The position numbers and the translations under genes were made by a program. A model generated the notes under the pieces. That model had not been told where the DNA came from, searched no databases, and worked only from the letters and a program-made list of their open reading frames with translations. Positions 1-9,900 of a DNA stretch of 64,000 nucleotides are shown here, one piece after another. Position 1 is the first letter of the stretch, and the number at the start of each line of letters is the position of its first letter. The stretch comes from Paludibacteraceae bacterium (GTDB lineage: Bacteria; Bacteroidota; Bacteroidia; Bacteroidales; Paludibacteraceae): NCBI GenBank assembly GCA_905233375.1, contig CAJOEJ010000011.1:1-64000 (forward strand), read 5' to 3'.

Positions 1-2
1 AG

Positions 3-620
3 AAACCGGATAAAATGGATAATTATGTGGAGATGCTGGTGTTATCTATGTCCCGCGAGTTTATACAGGAACTCAATTTGAATTTCCCGCTTGCATACAC
101 AGCCTATATTTACGTACACCCGGTTTGGAATATTAGTCCTAAGAAGATGCAGCTCTTGATTCATTATTTTGACCTTATGCGTGAGGTAATAGCAGAAAAA
201 GACCGCAAAGCGGCAATCCATCTTATAAAGTCGTTTTTATACTATCTGGCGGAGGAAGAAGCCAATAATTTCCCGCAGCAGAGCTCCAGAGAAATGTCCC
301 GCAACGAAGAGATAACAGGTCGTTTCATGCATCTGGTAGATACCCATTGTGAGCAACAGCACTCACTCGATTGGTATGCCGACCAGCTTTGCCTCTCCAC
401 GCGTTATGTGGCAAACACGATCAAACAGACACTCGGCGTAACTGCCAGTGCTTGTATTGAGCATGTCCTTGTCCAGCGCGCAAAAACATTGCTTTTTACC
501 ACAACTAAATCCATTCAGGAAATAGCCGATCAGCTCGGGTTCCAGAACCAAAGCCACTTCGGCACCTTCTTCAAACGCCACGAAGGTGTTAGCCCCGCAG
601 CGTTTAGAAAACAACAGTAA
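3..620 (+). CDS. AraC-family transcriptional regulator, 5' end outside the window
   Basis: The last 100 or so residues form a double helix-turn-helix of the AraC/XylS type: a first helix pair around 'LDWYADQLCLSTRYVANTIK' and the family signature 'IQEIADQLGFQNQSHFGTFF' near the C-terminus. The reading frame is open to the first base of the window (codons for K-P-D-K precede the first ATG at 15), so the N-terminal sensor or cupin part probably lies outside. Such proteins bind DNA as activators; the ligand and target genes cannot be read from this fragment. It runs toward the convergent lon gene, and the two share the hairpin at 652-672. Family is secure, role unknown. Confidence 0.85.
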   Translation, partial: KPDKMDNYVEMLVLSMSREFIQELNLNFPLAYTAYIYVHPVWNISPKKMQLLIHYFDLMREVIAEKDRKAAIHLIKSFLYYLAEEEANNFPQQSSREMSRNEEITGRFMHLVDTHCEQQHSLDWYADQLCLSTRYVANTIKQTLGVTASACIEHVLVQRAKTLLFTTTKSIQEIADQLGFQNQSHFGTFFKRHEGVSPAAFRKQQ

Positions 621-644
621 GAATTATTATGACCTTAAGACGAA

Positions 645-672
645 CAAAAAAGGCGCTGCTTATTGCAGTGCC
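645..672 (-). terminator. Intrinsic terminator of lon
   Basis: GGCGCTGC and GCAGTGCC pair around a 5-nt loop with one G-T mismatch, and the minus strand continues into a run of seven T. The lon stop codon lies partly inside the loop, so the terminator overlaps the end of the coding region. The araC gene converges on the same hairpin. Confidence 0.7.
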
Positions 673-3023
673 TTTTCAATTACTTCGCTGATATCGTGAA
701 CGAAGTGGAGGTTGAGTCCTTTTAGGTAGATTTCATTGATTTCGGCGACATCTTTGCGGTTGTCTTCACAAAGGATGATGTCTGTGATACCGGCACGTTT
801 GGCGGCGAGCAGTTTTTCTTTGACACCTCCGATCGGCAGCACTTTGCCACGCAGCGTCATCTCTCCGGTCATGGCTATACGCGGTTTGACAAGCCGTTTT
901 GTGAACGCACTCACGAGTGCCGTTGTCATGGTGATACCGGCAGATGGACCATCTTTCGGAATGGCTCCTTCGGGCACATGGATATGTACCGAAGTGGACT
1001 CAAACACTTCCGGATCAATGCCTAAGTCGGAAGCGTGCGCTTTGACGTAGCCCAATGCCAAGGTGGCGCTCTCTTTCATTACGTCGCCCAGATTTCCGGT
1101 GAGCGTGAGAGTAGGGGCTTTGGAGGCTGAGAGGCTGGTCTCGATGAAGAGGATCTCGCCGCCGACCTGCGTCCAAGCGAGACCTGTCACGACACCAACG
1201 TACTTGTTTGTCTCCCAAGCGTCTCTGGAGAATCGTGCCTGCCCGAGGTACGCGCGGACATCCTCCAGCGTGACGGTCACGTTATATTCCTCGCCGAGTG
1301 CGATTTTGGTATCCACCTTGCGGCAGATGGTTGCTATCTGACGCTCCAGCGAACGCACACCCGACTCGCGCGTGTAATCATCTATTATATGTCCCAAGAT
1401 CTCTTTCTTGAACTTCAACTGAGTCGCTTTGAGCCCGTGGTTCGCCAATTCCTTGGGGATCAGATGCCGCTTGGCAATCTCTTCTTTCTCCTCCTGCAGG
1501 TATCCGGTCATCTCGATCAGTTCCATTCTGTCGAGCAGGGGTCTTGGAATCGAGTCCAGACTGTTGGCGGTAGCAATGAACAGCACCTGGCTTAGGTCGT
1601 AGTCCACGTCAAGATAGTTATCATGGAAGGTGCTGTTCTGCTCCGGGTCGAGCACTTCGAGTAGTGCCGCCGTCGGGTCGCCTTTATAGTCCACGCCGAT
1701 TTTGTCTATCTCATCCAACACAAAAACGGGATTGGAAGTACCGCATTTGAGAATGCCGTCAATGATGCGTCCAGGCAGAGCTCCGATATAAGTCCGTCTG
1801 TGTCCGCGTATCTCCGCCTCGTCGTGCAAGCCGCCCAACGAGACGCGTGCATACTTGCGTCCGAGCGCTTCTGCGATGCTCTTTCCGAGGCTCGTTTTGC
1901 CGACTCCCGGAGGACCGAATAGGCAGAGGATAGGCGATTTGACAGGGTGTTTGGCTTTCTCCTTGGCGCTGCGAAGACTTAGTTGGCGTTGCACGGCAAG
2001 GTATTCGACCACGCGCTCCTTCACTTTGTCCAATCCGTAATGGTCGCGGTTAAGGATGGCCTGCGCATGGTTCATGTCGTAGTTATCCTCGGAATAAACG
2101 CCCCAAGGCAGCTCGAGGAACGTCTCCAGATAATTGAGTTGCGTAGGGTAGTCAGGCGAGTGGGTCGGCATATGCTCGAGGCGCTGGAGTTCTTTCTCAA
2201 ACGCCGCTCCGACATACTCCTTCCATTGTTTCATCGCCGCTTTCTCACGCAACTCTTTGATGGTCTGCGCACCCGTATCACCCAGGTCTTTCTTGATCGT
2301 TTCCAGCTCTTGTTGCAAGAAATAATCCCGTTGCTGCTTGTCCATCGTTTCCTGCGTTCTGCGACGGATATCCGCTTTGATATTTAACTCCTCCAGATCT
2401 TTCTCCAGCACATTGAGCAGCGCTTCGGCTCGCTCCGTGAGCGAATGAATCTCCAACAACCCCTGTTTGGTGTTGGTGGGCATGTGGTAGATGGCGCAGA
2501 TATAGTTCACCAGAGTAGGGGAACTGTTGATGTTCCGGATGGCTGTCTGTAATCCCGCCGGCGCATCGTCCCTCTCGCTCATGACCTTCTGCATCGTGTC
2601 CTTGATGGTGTCCACGGTCACTTTGAACTGCTTGTCGGTCTTGAGAGGCATCTGTTCCGCCATTTCGACGGCATGAGCAAACAGTTTGCTGTTTTCCTCC
2701 ACAAAATCAACCGCCTGAATACGGTTCAAGCCTTCAAAGACAGCCATCTGGGTGTCTTTTCCCATTTCGGGAACAGGCAACATCTGTATCACCCGGGCAA
2801 GCACGCCTATTGTGTAGAGGTCTTGTTCGGTTGGCTCTTTGGCTTCGTTGTTCTTTTGCGTGAGCAGGATGATCGTCCGACCGTCTTTCTCCGCATCTTT
2901 GAGTAACTTGAGGCTGCTTTTCTTCGAGATGGCGATAGGGAGCATCACGCCCGGATACACCACCTGGTTTCTAATTGGCAGCACTTCATACAATCTGTTT
3001 TCTATCTGATAATTGTCTTCCAT
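660..3023 (-). CDS. lon: ATP-dependent Lon protease
   Basis: Lon is a cytosolic hexameric AAA+ serine protease that degrades misfolded and regulatory proteins. At 787 aa the length fits the LonA family. In order there is an N-terminal substrate-binding LON domain (about 10-215), a coiled-coil linker (about 215-310), and an AAA+ module with Walker A 'GPPGVGKTS' (370-378) and Walker B 'VFVLDEID'. The protease domain carries 'PKDGPSAG' with catalytic Ser694 and Lys737 in 'GGVKEK'. All catalytic motifs are present. It starts at an ATG; the 66 bp upstream contains a copy of the 9-bp CTACGT repeat family and no clear TAnnTTTG promoter. Its terminator overlaps its stop codon. Confidence 0.97.
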   Translation of the reverse strand: MEDNYQIENRLYEVLPIRNQVVYPGVMLPIAISKKSSLKLLKDAEKDGRTIILLTQKNNEAKEPTEQDLYTIGVLARVIQMLPVPEMGKDTQMAVFEGLNRIQAVDFVEENSKLFAHAVEMAEQMPLKTDKQFKVTVDTIKDTMQKVMSERDDAPAGLQTAIRNINSSPTLVNYICAIYHMPTNTKQGLLEIHSLTERAEALLNVLEKDLEELNIKADIRRRTQETMDKQQRDYFLQQELETIKKDLGDTGAQTIKELREKAAMKQWKEYVGAAFEKELQRLEHMPTHSPDYPTQLNYLETFLELPWGVYSEDNYDMNHAQAILNRDHYGLDKVKERVVEYLAVQRQLSLRSAKEKAKHPVKSPILCLFGPPGVGKTSLGKSIAEALGRKYARVSLGGLHDEAEIRGHRRTYIGALPGRIIDGILKCGTSNPVFVLDEIDKIGVDYKGDPTAALLEVLDPEQNSTFHDNYLDVDYDLSQVLFIATANSLDSIPRPLLDRMELIEMTGYLQEEKEEIAKRHLIPKELANHGLKATQLKFKKEILGHIIDDYTRESGVRSLERQIATICRKVDTKIALGEEYNVTVTLEDVRAYLGQARFSRDAWETNKYVGVVTGLAWTQVGGEILFIETSLSASKAPTLTLTGNLGDVMKESATLALGYVKAHASDLGIDPEVFESTSVHIHVPEGAIPKDGPSAGITMTTALVSAFTKRLVKPRIAMTGEMTLRGKVLPIGGVKEKLLAAKRAGITDIILCEDNRKDVAEINEIYLKGLNLHFVHDISEVIEKALQ

Positions 3024-3028
3024 ATGTT

Positions 3029-3048
3029 GTAAACGTAGTTTGCGTAAA
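3029..3048. repeat. 9-bp CTACGTAAA-family repeat upstream of lon
   Basis: On the minus strand this reads TTTACGCAAACTACGTTTAC, matching the CTACGTAAA array before the V-ATPase K gene at 23705-23743. It lies in the short leader of lon. Confidence 0.5.
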
Positions 3049-3089
3049 TATGCTATTTTACATAATCGTGATTAGGTTTGAAACCTGTA

Positions 3090-3854
3090 TCACTTCATAC
3101 CTCGTAGTAATTTGATATGTTCGTAGGCTTCATTGATGGTTCGGAATTTCTCTGTAGCTTTCTGTTTGATCTCCTCGCTAACATTGTTCACTTTGTCCGG
3201 ATGGTATTTCATCGCCATGCGCCGGTACGCTTTCTTGACTTCTTCATCCGTAGCCGACGGCTCGATCTCCAGCACCGTGTACGCCCAGTTGGGTTCTTTC
3301 GCTTTTTGGTACATCGCAGCCAGCGACTCATAGTCTTTGGTTCGGACACCCATGCCGGCAGCAATCTGCTCGATAACGGTCTGTTCTTGCTGTGCGAACT
3401 CGCCGTCAGCATTGGCGAGCTCTAACAACAAGTGGATAATCTCAAGTCGTGTCGAGTAATTGACATTCTGACCTATTTGACGAGAAACGGCCGCCACATC
3501 GATGTGCTGGTCAAGCAATTTCTTCAAAATCTGCAAGGCCTCTTTCCCGCCCTCTTCGCCGTAAGTCTTCAGCAAAAACGGCTTGATATAGTTCACTTCC
3601 GATTTGAGAACACGGCCGTCAGCCTTCATCACACAGGCGATGAGGACTAATAGTGAAACGCTGATGTCTCCTTCTGTGACGCGCTTGGACGAGCTTGCGC
3701 CAGCGGTCGGACCATTACTCTCAGAGTCCCCGGGAAGTGCCTGTAGACCGGAGGAAATAGCATCCACGAACGAGCCGATAACAAAGCCTATTATCGTGCC
3801 TATCGGACCTCCCAACACAAAGCCCAAACCGCCAAATATCCATTTTGTATTCAT
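3090..3854 (-). CDS. TerB-like and J-domain protein (DjlA-like co-chaperone)
   Basis: 254 aa. The N-terminus has a glycine-rich hydrophobic segment (about 5-35) that probably anchors it in the inner membrane. A TerB-like helical domain follows (about 60-175, with '[17 protein letters not shown]' and '[13 protein letters not shown]', the two acidic metal-binding-type motifs). The C-terminus is a DnaJ domain (about 190-252) with the diagnostic HPD in 'MKYHPDKV'. This order is that of DjlA, which stimulates the ATPase of DnaK. It lies 66 bp downstream of the lon start on the same strand, next to another proteostasis gene, but it is upstream of lon in transcription order. Confidence 0.88.
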   Translation of the reverse strand: MNTKWIFGGLGFVLGGPIGTIIGFVIGSFVDAISSGLQALPGDSESNGPTAGASSSKRVTEGDISVSLLVLIACVMKADGRVLKSEVNYIKPFLLKTYGEEGGKEALQILKKLLDQHIDVAAVSRQIGQNVNYSTRLEIIHLLLELANADGEFAQQEQTVIEQIAAGMGVRTKDYESLAAMYQKAKEPNWAYTVLEIEPSATDEEVKKAYRRMAMKYHPDKVNNVSEEIKQKATEKFRTINEAYEHIKLLRGMK

Positions 3855-3915
3855 CTATATATTGCTTGTCTGTTATATAGTGTACAATTATTGTACCATT
3901 AACCTACGTCAGTAT

Positions 3916-4425
3916 TTATTCTGCCATATTGGCAGATTGCTGTTTGAGTCGCTCACGGAGAATGGCTTGGATGAAGTTGTCGAGTTTGGCGTATTGTTTG
4001 CGTTTGAGTTTGGTTGAGCCCGGTTGAGGTTTCTTTTCGAAGGGCGCTTCTTTGTCCGGACGTTTGAACTGCGCGTAAAAGCGTTTGCGGAAATCAGCCA
4101 ACAATGCACGCAGAACCATAATCTGCTCGCGTTGTTCGGGCGTCATATTAGCGAGTTCGTCGTCCGAGATTTTCTCGGAGTTGATGATTTCAGATGCCAG
4201 ATGCTTGGATTCACCGAAAAGACTAATGCTGGCAAGTTCGGCTCCTTTGGGCGGATTTTTTGTGTAATCACGCGGGTTAACGATCTTATAGGACTCCTGA
4301 ACGCCTTCCTTGAGTACGGCTCCGTTGGGGGCACGATACTTCTTCTGGCGCATGATGATTTTGCTTCCTTTTTCAAATTCCCCGCGCATGTTTTTGACGG
4401 GGACATAAAAATCAATTTGGCTCAT
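3916..4425 (-). CDS. Conserved hypothetical protein, 169 aa
   Basis: I do not recognise a named family. The protein is soluble-looking, very rich in Lys, Arg and Glu, with no signal peptide or membrane segment. It begins 'MSQIDFYVPVKNMRGEFEKG' and its C-terminal third is a basic helix-forming region. A Bacteroidales-type promoter lies at 4700-4731, leaving an unusually long leader of about 270 nt that contains an 11-bp tandem array and a hairpin. Coding status is supported by the clean start, the length and the promoter. Function is unknown. Confidence 0.7.
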   Translation of the reverse strand: MSQIDFYVPVKNMRGEFEKGSKIIMRQKKYRAPNGAVLKEGVQESYKIVNPRDYTKNPPKGAELASISLFGESKHLASEIINSEKISDDELANMTPEQREQIMVLRALLADFRKRFYAQFKRPDKEAPFEKKPQPGSTKLKRKQYAKLDNFIQAILRERLKQQSANMAE

Positions 4426-4522
4426 ATGTTGGCATGGTTTTTGTTATTAATATTATGATTCTTTATGATGTCTGCCAATTTGGCAGTTCTTATGCTTTTC
4501 TTGGCTTGTCGTATAGGCAATA

Positions 4523-4571
4523 TCCCCGTTATCACCCGGTAATCACTCCGTAATAACCCCGTAATCACCCC
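4523..4571. repeat. 11-bp tandem array (CCCCGTAATCA)
   Basis: Four successive 11-bp units: CCCCGTTATCA, CCCGGTAATCA, CTCCGTAATAA, CCCCGTAATCA, then a partial unit. It lies in the leader of the 169-aa gene. Other 11-bp arrays with different sequences occur at 14581, 30735, 39585 and 54490. Confidence 0.85.
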
Positions 4572-4599
4572 CTTTTTTATCGTTTAAGGGTCGGTAAAA

Positions 4600-4618
4600 C
4601 CACGTATTTAGTACGTGG
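4600..4618. other. Perfect 7-bp hairpin in the leader
   Basis: CCACGTA and TACGTGG pair across a 5-nt loop. It is followed on the plus strand by CGTTTT. It could be a weak terminator or a leader structure for the leftward 169-aa gene. Confidence 0.45.
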
Positions 4619-4699
4619 CGTTTTGGTGGCGGACTTGTGGCGGATGGTAATTTCAACAGGAAAGTACCCTACTCTTTGAGTCGTTTTTAAAATTCGGTG

Positions 4700-4731
4700 C
4701 AAAGATACGAAAAATATTTGATATATGCAAA
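4700..4731 (-). promoter_or_regulatory. Bacteroidales-type promoter for the 169-aa gene
   Basis: Minus strand reads TTTGC, about 20 nt, then TATCTTTG. This is the Bacteroidota housekeeping sigma pattern. The start codon is about 270 nt downstream. Confidence 0.75.
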
Positions 4732-4736
4732 TTTTT

Positions 4737-4810
4737 TAGAAAAAAACACACAAAACCCTTTTGAATGATTTAAAGCTGCGCTTTTCTCTTCGAGTTCAAT
4801 CATTCCAAAG
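4737..4810. repeat. Dispersed hairpin element, copy 1
   Basis: Positions 4737-4770 match 39786-39819 in 33 of 34 bases. In both places the match opens an inverted repeat: CTTTTGAATGATT pairs with AATCATTCCAAAG here (14 of 16 when extended). Copy 2 is the ddh leader. No gene follows this copy on the plus strand. Confidence 0.75.
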
Positions 4811-4851
4811 AAATACACATGAAAAACAAGTTAATGTACAAAGGAACAATT

Positions 4852-4908
4852 TAAGTACCAAGTGACCAAGTACCAAGTACAAAGGGATAAAGTACAAAGT
4901 ACAAAAGA
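4852..4908. repeat. AAGTACAAAG-family short tandem repeat
   Basis: Imperfect head-to-tail copies of AAGTACC, AAGTGACC and AAGTACAAAG. The same family, on the other strand, occurs at 54534-54593 and 63046-63080, and inside metK at 45124-45158. Confidence 0.75.
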
Positions 4909-4918
4909 GGATAGAGGC

Positions 4919-5071
4919 GGCGGATGACATCCGCCTGAAATACAAAGAAGAGGTATATAATGCCGGATACTATCCGGCACAATGGACATAGAGGATTTTC
5001 AATGCCGGATGAAATCCGGCGGGAATGGACATAGAGGCAAGGAGGGAAGAACGCGCACATGGATGTGCGCG
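4919..5071. repeat. Array of four small hairpins, about 43-bp period
   Basis: Perfect hairpins at 4919-4935 (GGCGGAT/ATCCGCC), 4962-4978 and 5004-5020 (both GCCGGAT/ATCCGGC) and 5052-5071 (CGCGCACAT/ATGTGCGCG). Loops are 2-3 nt. The linkers share AATGGACATAGAGG twice. It sits downstream of the leucine-rich-repeat gene. Confidence 0.8.
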
Positions 5072-5148
5072 CATGGACGCAATAGAACAGGGAGAAAGGA
5101 AAACACAAAGCCTTTGAAGTAGTTTTTCCAGTTATCGGTCATGTGAAA

Positions 5149-5943
5149 TTATATTTTCTGTTTCTTCATGTCTTTGGTAAACAGTTTGCCGTCTTGCAAT
5201 ACAAATGCGGGATTGGCAGGGTCGATTGTGATTTCAGTCAGTGCCGTACAACCATCAAACGGCTTGATTCCCATTTCAATGAGGCTTGCCGGAATGTGAA
5301 TGGACTTTAGATTCTTGCAACCGGCAAAAGCAAAATCGCCGATTGTTTGAAGCTTATCAGGCAAAACAAGTGTTTCTATTGAAGCATCCTTAAAAGCATT
5401 CTCTTCGATAGCAGTCAGTTTAGATCCCAGTGCAAACTCAATGGTTTTCAGTACAGAAGGTCCTGTCTTTCCTTCTATTTTACGGACATTAAATGCATCA
5501 GCTCCGATTGTTTTGACATTGGCTGGGATTCGAACTTCCGCCAAACTCGTGGATTGGAAAGCCGCTTTGCCAATTTTTGTCAGGCTTTCAGGCAAGGTGA
5601 TCTTCTCTAAAGCAACATCTTTGTAAAAAGCAGATTCACCAATTACTTTGCAACCTTCCTTGATAGTTACAGAATTCAGGCAATCACAACCGGCAAATGC
5701 TTCTGCGCCCATTTTCTTTACACCGGCACCGATGATAACGGTCTGCAATGATTTGCAAATACGAAACGCTTCTTTGCCTATTTCCTCAACGCTGTCAGGA
5801 ATCTCAACAGTCTCAATACTGCGTTGCGATGCCGCACATTTGTCAATTTTAGTTACACCCTCCGGAATAATCAAATTATCCACATCGTACACTTCGTACA
5901 AAGTTTTACCATCTGCACTTAAATTCAATTTTGAAGAATCCAT
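5149..5943 (-). CDS. BspA-type leucine-rich repeat protein
   Basis: 264 aa made of about nine LRR_5 units of the pattern 'hxIPxSVxxIGxxAFxxCxxL', for example 'ETVEIPDSVEEIGKEAFRIC' and 'SIHIPASLIEMGIKPFDGC'. These form a curved solenoid for protein binding. No signal peptide is visible, so unlike surface BspA it is probably cytoplasmic or is a repeat-only relative. It follows a small gene (5980-6270) by 36 bp and may be cotranscribed with it. No enzymatic domain is seen; the binding partner is unknown. Confidence 0.85.
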   Translation of the reverse strand: MDSSKLNLSADGKTLYEVYDVDNLIIPEGVTKIDKCAASQRSIETVEIPDSVEEIGKEAFRICKSLQTVIIGAGVKKMGAEAFAGCDCLNSVTIKEGCKVIGESAFYKDVALEKITLPESLTKIGKAAFQSTSLAEVRIPANVKTIGADAFNVRKIEGKTGPSVLKTIEFALGSKLTAIEENAFKDASIETLVLPDKLQTIGDFAFAGCKNLKSIHIPASLIEMGIKPFDGCTALTEITIDPANPAFVLQDGKLFTKDMKKQKI

Positions 5944-5979
5944 ATTATCATTTTTTTTTATTAATAATGACTATTATTT

Positions 5980-6270
5980 TTAATCAGTTTCTATTCCGTC
6001 TATTCCACCCTCAAAACGTTTTTTCCATTTCTTTTGAGGGAAACGGCTTTTGAGTTCGCGGAACATGCGAGTAATAAGGTCATCGTTGAACTGCAATACC
6101 TGCACGCGAAGCATCATATCAGTGCGGTTGTAGCGGAATAATGGCGGCAGTTTGCTCGGTTCTGGCTTTCGGTCGTCCCGTTGAAAATAGATAGTTACTG
6201 CGTGCGCAGCGCACGTCTCGTCGGCCAAGAACTGCTCTACCAGAGCACAGATGTCGTCAATTGTTTTCAT
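5980..6270 (-). CDS. Hypothetical protein, 96 aa
   Basis: Unrecognised small soluble protein with mixed alpha/beta composition and an acidic C-terminal end after a basic 'PQKKWKKRFEGG' stretch. It has a clean ATG, a leftward promoter at 6429-6460 and a hairpin early in its leader, which together support a real gene. The leucine-rich-repeat gene follows 36 bp downstream. Confidence 0.6.
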   Translation of the reverse strand: MKTIDDICALVEQFLADETCAAHAVTIYFQRDDRKPEPSKLPPLFRYNRTDMMLRVQVLQFNDDLITRMFRELKSRFPQKKWKKRFEGGIDGIETD

Positions 6271-6379
6271 GTCTTAAAAGTTTTGTTTGTCCCAATATAA
6301 ACACAAACTTTCAAAAATTTAACGGTAAGTATATTTTATTTGCAAAAGGTGTTTATAGTAATCCATATGCACTCACTTT

Positions 6380-6404
6380 TTTACGCAGCTGAGTTCTGCG
6401 TAAA
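6380..6404 (-). other. Leader hairpin of the 96-aa gene
   Basis: TTTACGCAG and CTGCGTAAA form a perfect 9-bp stem with a 7-nt loop, starting about 20 nt after the predicted start point of the promoter at 6429-6460. No T-run follows in the transcribed direction, so it is not a typical terminator. Confidence 0.5.
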
Positions 6405-6428
6405 GGTGATTAAAACCTTTGCGGACTG

Positions 6429-6460
6429 CAAAGGTACTACTTTTTTCTGATATATGCAAG
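6429..6460 (-). promoter_or_regulatory. Bacteroidales-type promoter
   Basis: Minus strand shows CTTGC, spacer, then TACCTTTG. It points at the 96-aa gene. Confidence 0.7.
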
Positions 6461-6660
6461 TATAATGAATAAAAAGTAAGGAAAGAGGCATTTTTTTCGC
6501 GGGAATATCCGCAAACACGTGACAGCAAGGGGCGCAAGTGTCCGATAGTATCGCACGAAATGGACACCGAAAAAATACTCCGAGCAGAAGGCGTTAAAAT
6601 ATTCTGAGCATATGAAGTTTAACTGCTCCATGTAGATGCCTGGAGCCGTTAATGAAGAAA

Positions 6661-6682
6661 GGGCGAGGCTTGTGCCCCACCC
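6661..6682 (-). terminator. Terminator-like hairpin of the GGGTGGGGC family
   Basis: On the minus strand CAGGGTGGGGC, a 4-nt loop, GCCTCGCCC, then CTTTCTTC. The same core sequence forms terminators at 14111-14132 and 19139-19157. Here it lies about 55 nt downstream of the promoter at 6739-6770, with no gene between. Confidence 0.6.
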
Positions 6683-6738
6683 TGAATGTTTTCACAACGG
6701 AATAATCCTTATTGTGTATGTCATTCAAAAAAGTTATG

Positions 6739-6770
6739 CAAAAATACAGCTTTTTTATGATATATGCAAA
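6739..6770 (-). promoter_or_regulatory. Orphan Bacteroidales-type promoter
   Basis: Minus strand shows TTTGC, spacer, then TATTTTTG. Transcription would reach the hairpin at 6661-6682 after roughly 75 nt, giving a short RNA without a recognisable ORF. Confidence 0.6.
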
Positions 6771-6813
6771 TTTATTTGAAGAAATACACCTCTTTAGGTC
6801 AAAATCGGCAGAT

Positions 6814-6968
6814 TTAGGCAGAGTTTTGGAAGGTTTGGCTGAATGGTTCTACTCCAGCCTGGACAATGGCATCGGACATGTATCGTTTGCCATCTGCAGA
6901 TTCCAGAGTCAGTTGGGTAGTGGCACTAACCAACTCGTTCCCATCCTTTTTCAGTTTTGTCTTGAGGT
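6814..6968 (-). pseudogene. Remnant of a Bro-N/DinD-like gene
   Basis: An open stretch of about 50 codons ends at a TAA at 6816-6814 and lacks a start. It reads '..YLKTKLKKDGNELVSATT' then 'LTLESADGKRYMSDA', which I recognise as the 'LKKEGNE...ADGKxYxTD' motif of the Bro-N domain of phage antirepressors and DNA-damage-inducible protein D. After that motif the sequence jumps to 'VEPFSQTF' and stops, so both ends are missing. It lies just downstream of the fusion gene. Family from memory; a profile search would settle it. Confidence 0.55.
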
Positions 6969-6988
6969 ATATGCAAGTTTTTCAGCAA

Positions 6989-9900
6989 TTATTTTTCAAA
7001 TTTATCATAAAGATTCCTCCATGCAGGGGATATTTTGTTTCGAAATGGTTCTTTTTCGCAACGAGGAATAAAATTGCCGGCATTCTGGCTGTAGTGCTTG
7101 AAGTTGCCACACAAGGAGCAGCATGTCATATACTGTTTAGACAACAACTCATTTGTTAAGTCATTAAGTGATTTTGCTCCGATGTTCGCATGGATAATTC
7201 TATCAATACTACCACATACTGCACATGCATAATATCCGTGGGAATTGAGGCCAATCCCACAAAAAGCAGTTACCCAACAAGCTTTAGTAAAATCAGAGTC
7301 CGCAAAGTGCTCGTCATCTATAGGTGCATCATTAAACGGCGAGAAATATTCGATTTTATTGTTTGTTTTGTAGGAATCGTAATCAATCACAACATTTTTG
7401 AAGTTCATTCGCGCTTCTTCGCAGAGTTGACGTGAATGTTTTGTATAGCCGTTGGAAACAACCTTAATGATGGTTTGTGGAGAATAGTCATTCACATAAT
7501 TTTGCAGTAGCTGTAAGATCTGCATGAAGTCTTTATGTAAGGTTGGTTCGCCACCTAATACATTTATTTGTTTCCATTTCTTTTTAAGACTAATACTTTC
7601 ATTGATGAAGTTCTCAATATCTTTGATCTCCATCTGCTCTGTTGTCGGTGCTTGAGCGCATGATCGATTGCAACCGGCGCATCGCAAGTTACAATAATAT
7701 GTAATGTCAATCTCTATATGCTCAAAATCAGGTAGGAAAGATTGACGTTTTTTAAAAACGCATGAAGGTGATAGAGGAGATTTATTAATAATTTCAGCAA
7801 TACATTGTTCCTTTATATTACGCTCGTCGTTTCTTTTACTATAGTCTCTTTCATAGAAATAATTGACCCTGTCCATCTGTATAGGATTCTCGCTCATTTC
7901 TACAATGGGTATCATCATAGCGTAATCATCGCATCGTTCTATCCATGGCTTATTTCCAAGTTGAACTTTATCTGTTATTGTATGCTTGAAATATGAAAGA
8001 GGAATAGAGTCAAACAGGTATTTTTTAAATGACTTAAGATGTTGATATACATTGCCTCCATTTCGAGTTCTCGGCGAGTGAAAGTCAACTGGATAGCGAT
8101 AATATGGTTGCAACCGATATGTCTGATGCACACGTCCTAACACTACATCATGGTTCCCTTTCTCGTATAGATTAATTAAGTTCAATAAGACATCCTTTCC
8201 GATAAGTGCATCGTCTCCATCTACCATAACGATAATACTATCTGGATTATCGCAATAGTAATGAATAGCCCGATATACATTTGCCATACGGGTGTCATGG
8301 TATTTTGCGCTTATGAATGTAATTCTGTCCTTATAAGGCTGAATAAGATGCTGTATGAATAGCGGTAATCCGTTATCCGAACAATCATCATATAAAATCA
8401 ATCCAAATTCCTGATATGTTTGGCTCATAACAGAACACCAGAATCGCAAGAATCGCGGAATAGAAACATTTCTGAAGCAAGAAACGATGACCATTTTCTC
8501 GTTTCGTTTAGCTGTCTGACACCAATCGTAGAAAGAGCCTTCACAATCAAATCCACCGTATTGGCATTCCGGGATTTGCAGCTGCTCTACTCTATCCAAC
8601 ATGGTCATCCATGCATAAGGCAATTTCTTTCTATAGTTCTGCGGATGAATATAAAAAGTCCTGTTGTCTCCACCGCGAATAGAGCAATAACCTGTCTGTT
8701 TTTGGAATTGCTCAACACTACGATGCCAAGCTAATTTCAGTTTGCCATCAGCGTCTAATTCATTCGGGAATGGTCGAAGCGCAAAGAAACGTTTTTTATC
8801 AAACAACCCTAAACGAACTTCCGGGACAAAACCACCGTTCTCAAAGCCGAAATACTCTTTAGACTCGCAGTTGTAAATGTTAAAGCCGACAGAAATGACT
8901 TTATCGTTGCTTTTCAGCTGATCAATCATATCGGTAAGATACGAATGAAAAGGATCTTTTCTGCCGATAATAACATCCGAATCCATCTGCAATATATAAT
9001 CTCCGTGGCATTGCTCAAACGCATAAAGTTGCGGCGTAACAGGTATTTGATTTGCTGTATAGGCATATGACGATGATAATCCAAACCACCTTTTATTGAT
9101 TTCTTGTGTTTTCGAATCCTCGAATAGAAAATATCGGTCTATGACTTTGTTTTCCTTTAGTTTGTCTATTATTTGAATAAGTCTGTCAAGGCTTCCTTTG
9201 GAATTATATTGCCGAATGAAATGGTTTTGTTTGGTATCAATGGAAACAACGACTTCATAAAATGGATTAGGTGAAGATAATTGCTTGACAATATGCTTGA
9301 TATTCGATTCAATTGTCATTTCGTCCTGTGCACACGTTTTGATTAAAAGCGTAATTTTATCCTGTAATGGAATTAACTCTTTGTAAGACAGAGCTATCTT
9401 TAGAGGTTCAAAATACAAATCATTATTTAGATGAATATCAGCGCATAGGACGGATGATAAATATTTGTTTTCCTTAATTTTAGCATAAAATAGATGTTCT
9501 AAATTCGGTAATGAAGCGGCATTATATATTTCATCGGCATTTGGCAAGGGATTATTCAGCTGCTCTTTAGCGGATTGCGATTCTGCAAAAATAATATGTG
9601 CGAATACTTTATTAATGAAATCACGTACTCCTTCCAATTCGGGCAAGTTAAAATTATTGATGGCACTTCTTTTTAGTTTCTGGAATGCGTGTGGAGGCAA
9701 TTTTTCAAAGAAATGTATATACAAATACATCCGTACGCACATGTTCAAGAATAAGTTATCCGTATAATTACAAGCCTCCATATCGACAAGGCGAATAGAA
9801 TGTTCGGTTCTAATAAAATTATGAGGCTTACAATCCCTGATAGCTATTCTGTTTTGAAAACATTCCGTAAGAAAATCTATCGCTTCCTGTTCGGTGAAAT

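Larger units (their letters stand above)
4426..5148. other. 723-bp intergenic region dense in repeats
   Basis: No convincing gene. From left to right it holds an 11-bp tandem array, a perfect hairpin, a leftward promoter, a hairpin-forming dispersed element, a run of AAGTACAAAG-type short repeats and four successive small hairpins. The 85-aa ORF at 4851-5108 is made of these repeats and is not called. Confidence 0.7.

Noticed and set aside
4919-5071. CRISPR-like array
   Set aside because: Repeats are only 16-20 bp, differ in sequence, and the linkers are similar to each other instead of unique. No cas gene is nearby.
4851-5108. 85-aa minus-strand ORF
   Set aside because: It consists of the short repeats and hairpins and has no gene-like start or composition.
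5515-5535. tRNA-like GGATTCGAAC
   Set aside because: The T-loop-like string lies inside the leucine-rich-repeat gene and no acceptor or anticodon stem surrounds it.
6373-6631. Two 64-aa minus-strand ORFs
   Set aside because: They overlap each other, cross a promoter and a hairpin, and contain no domain-like sequence.
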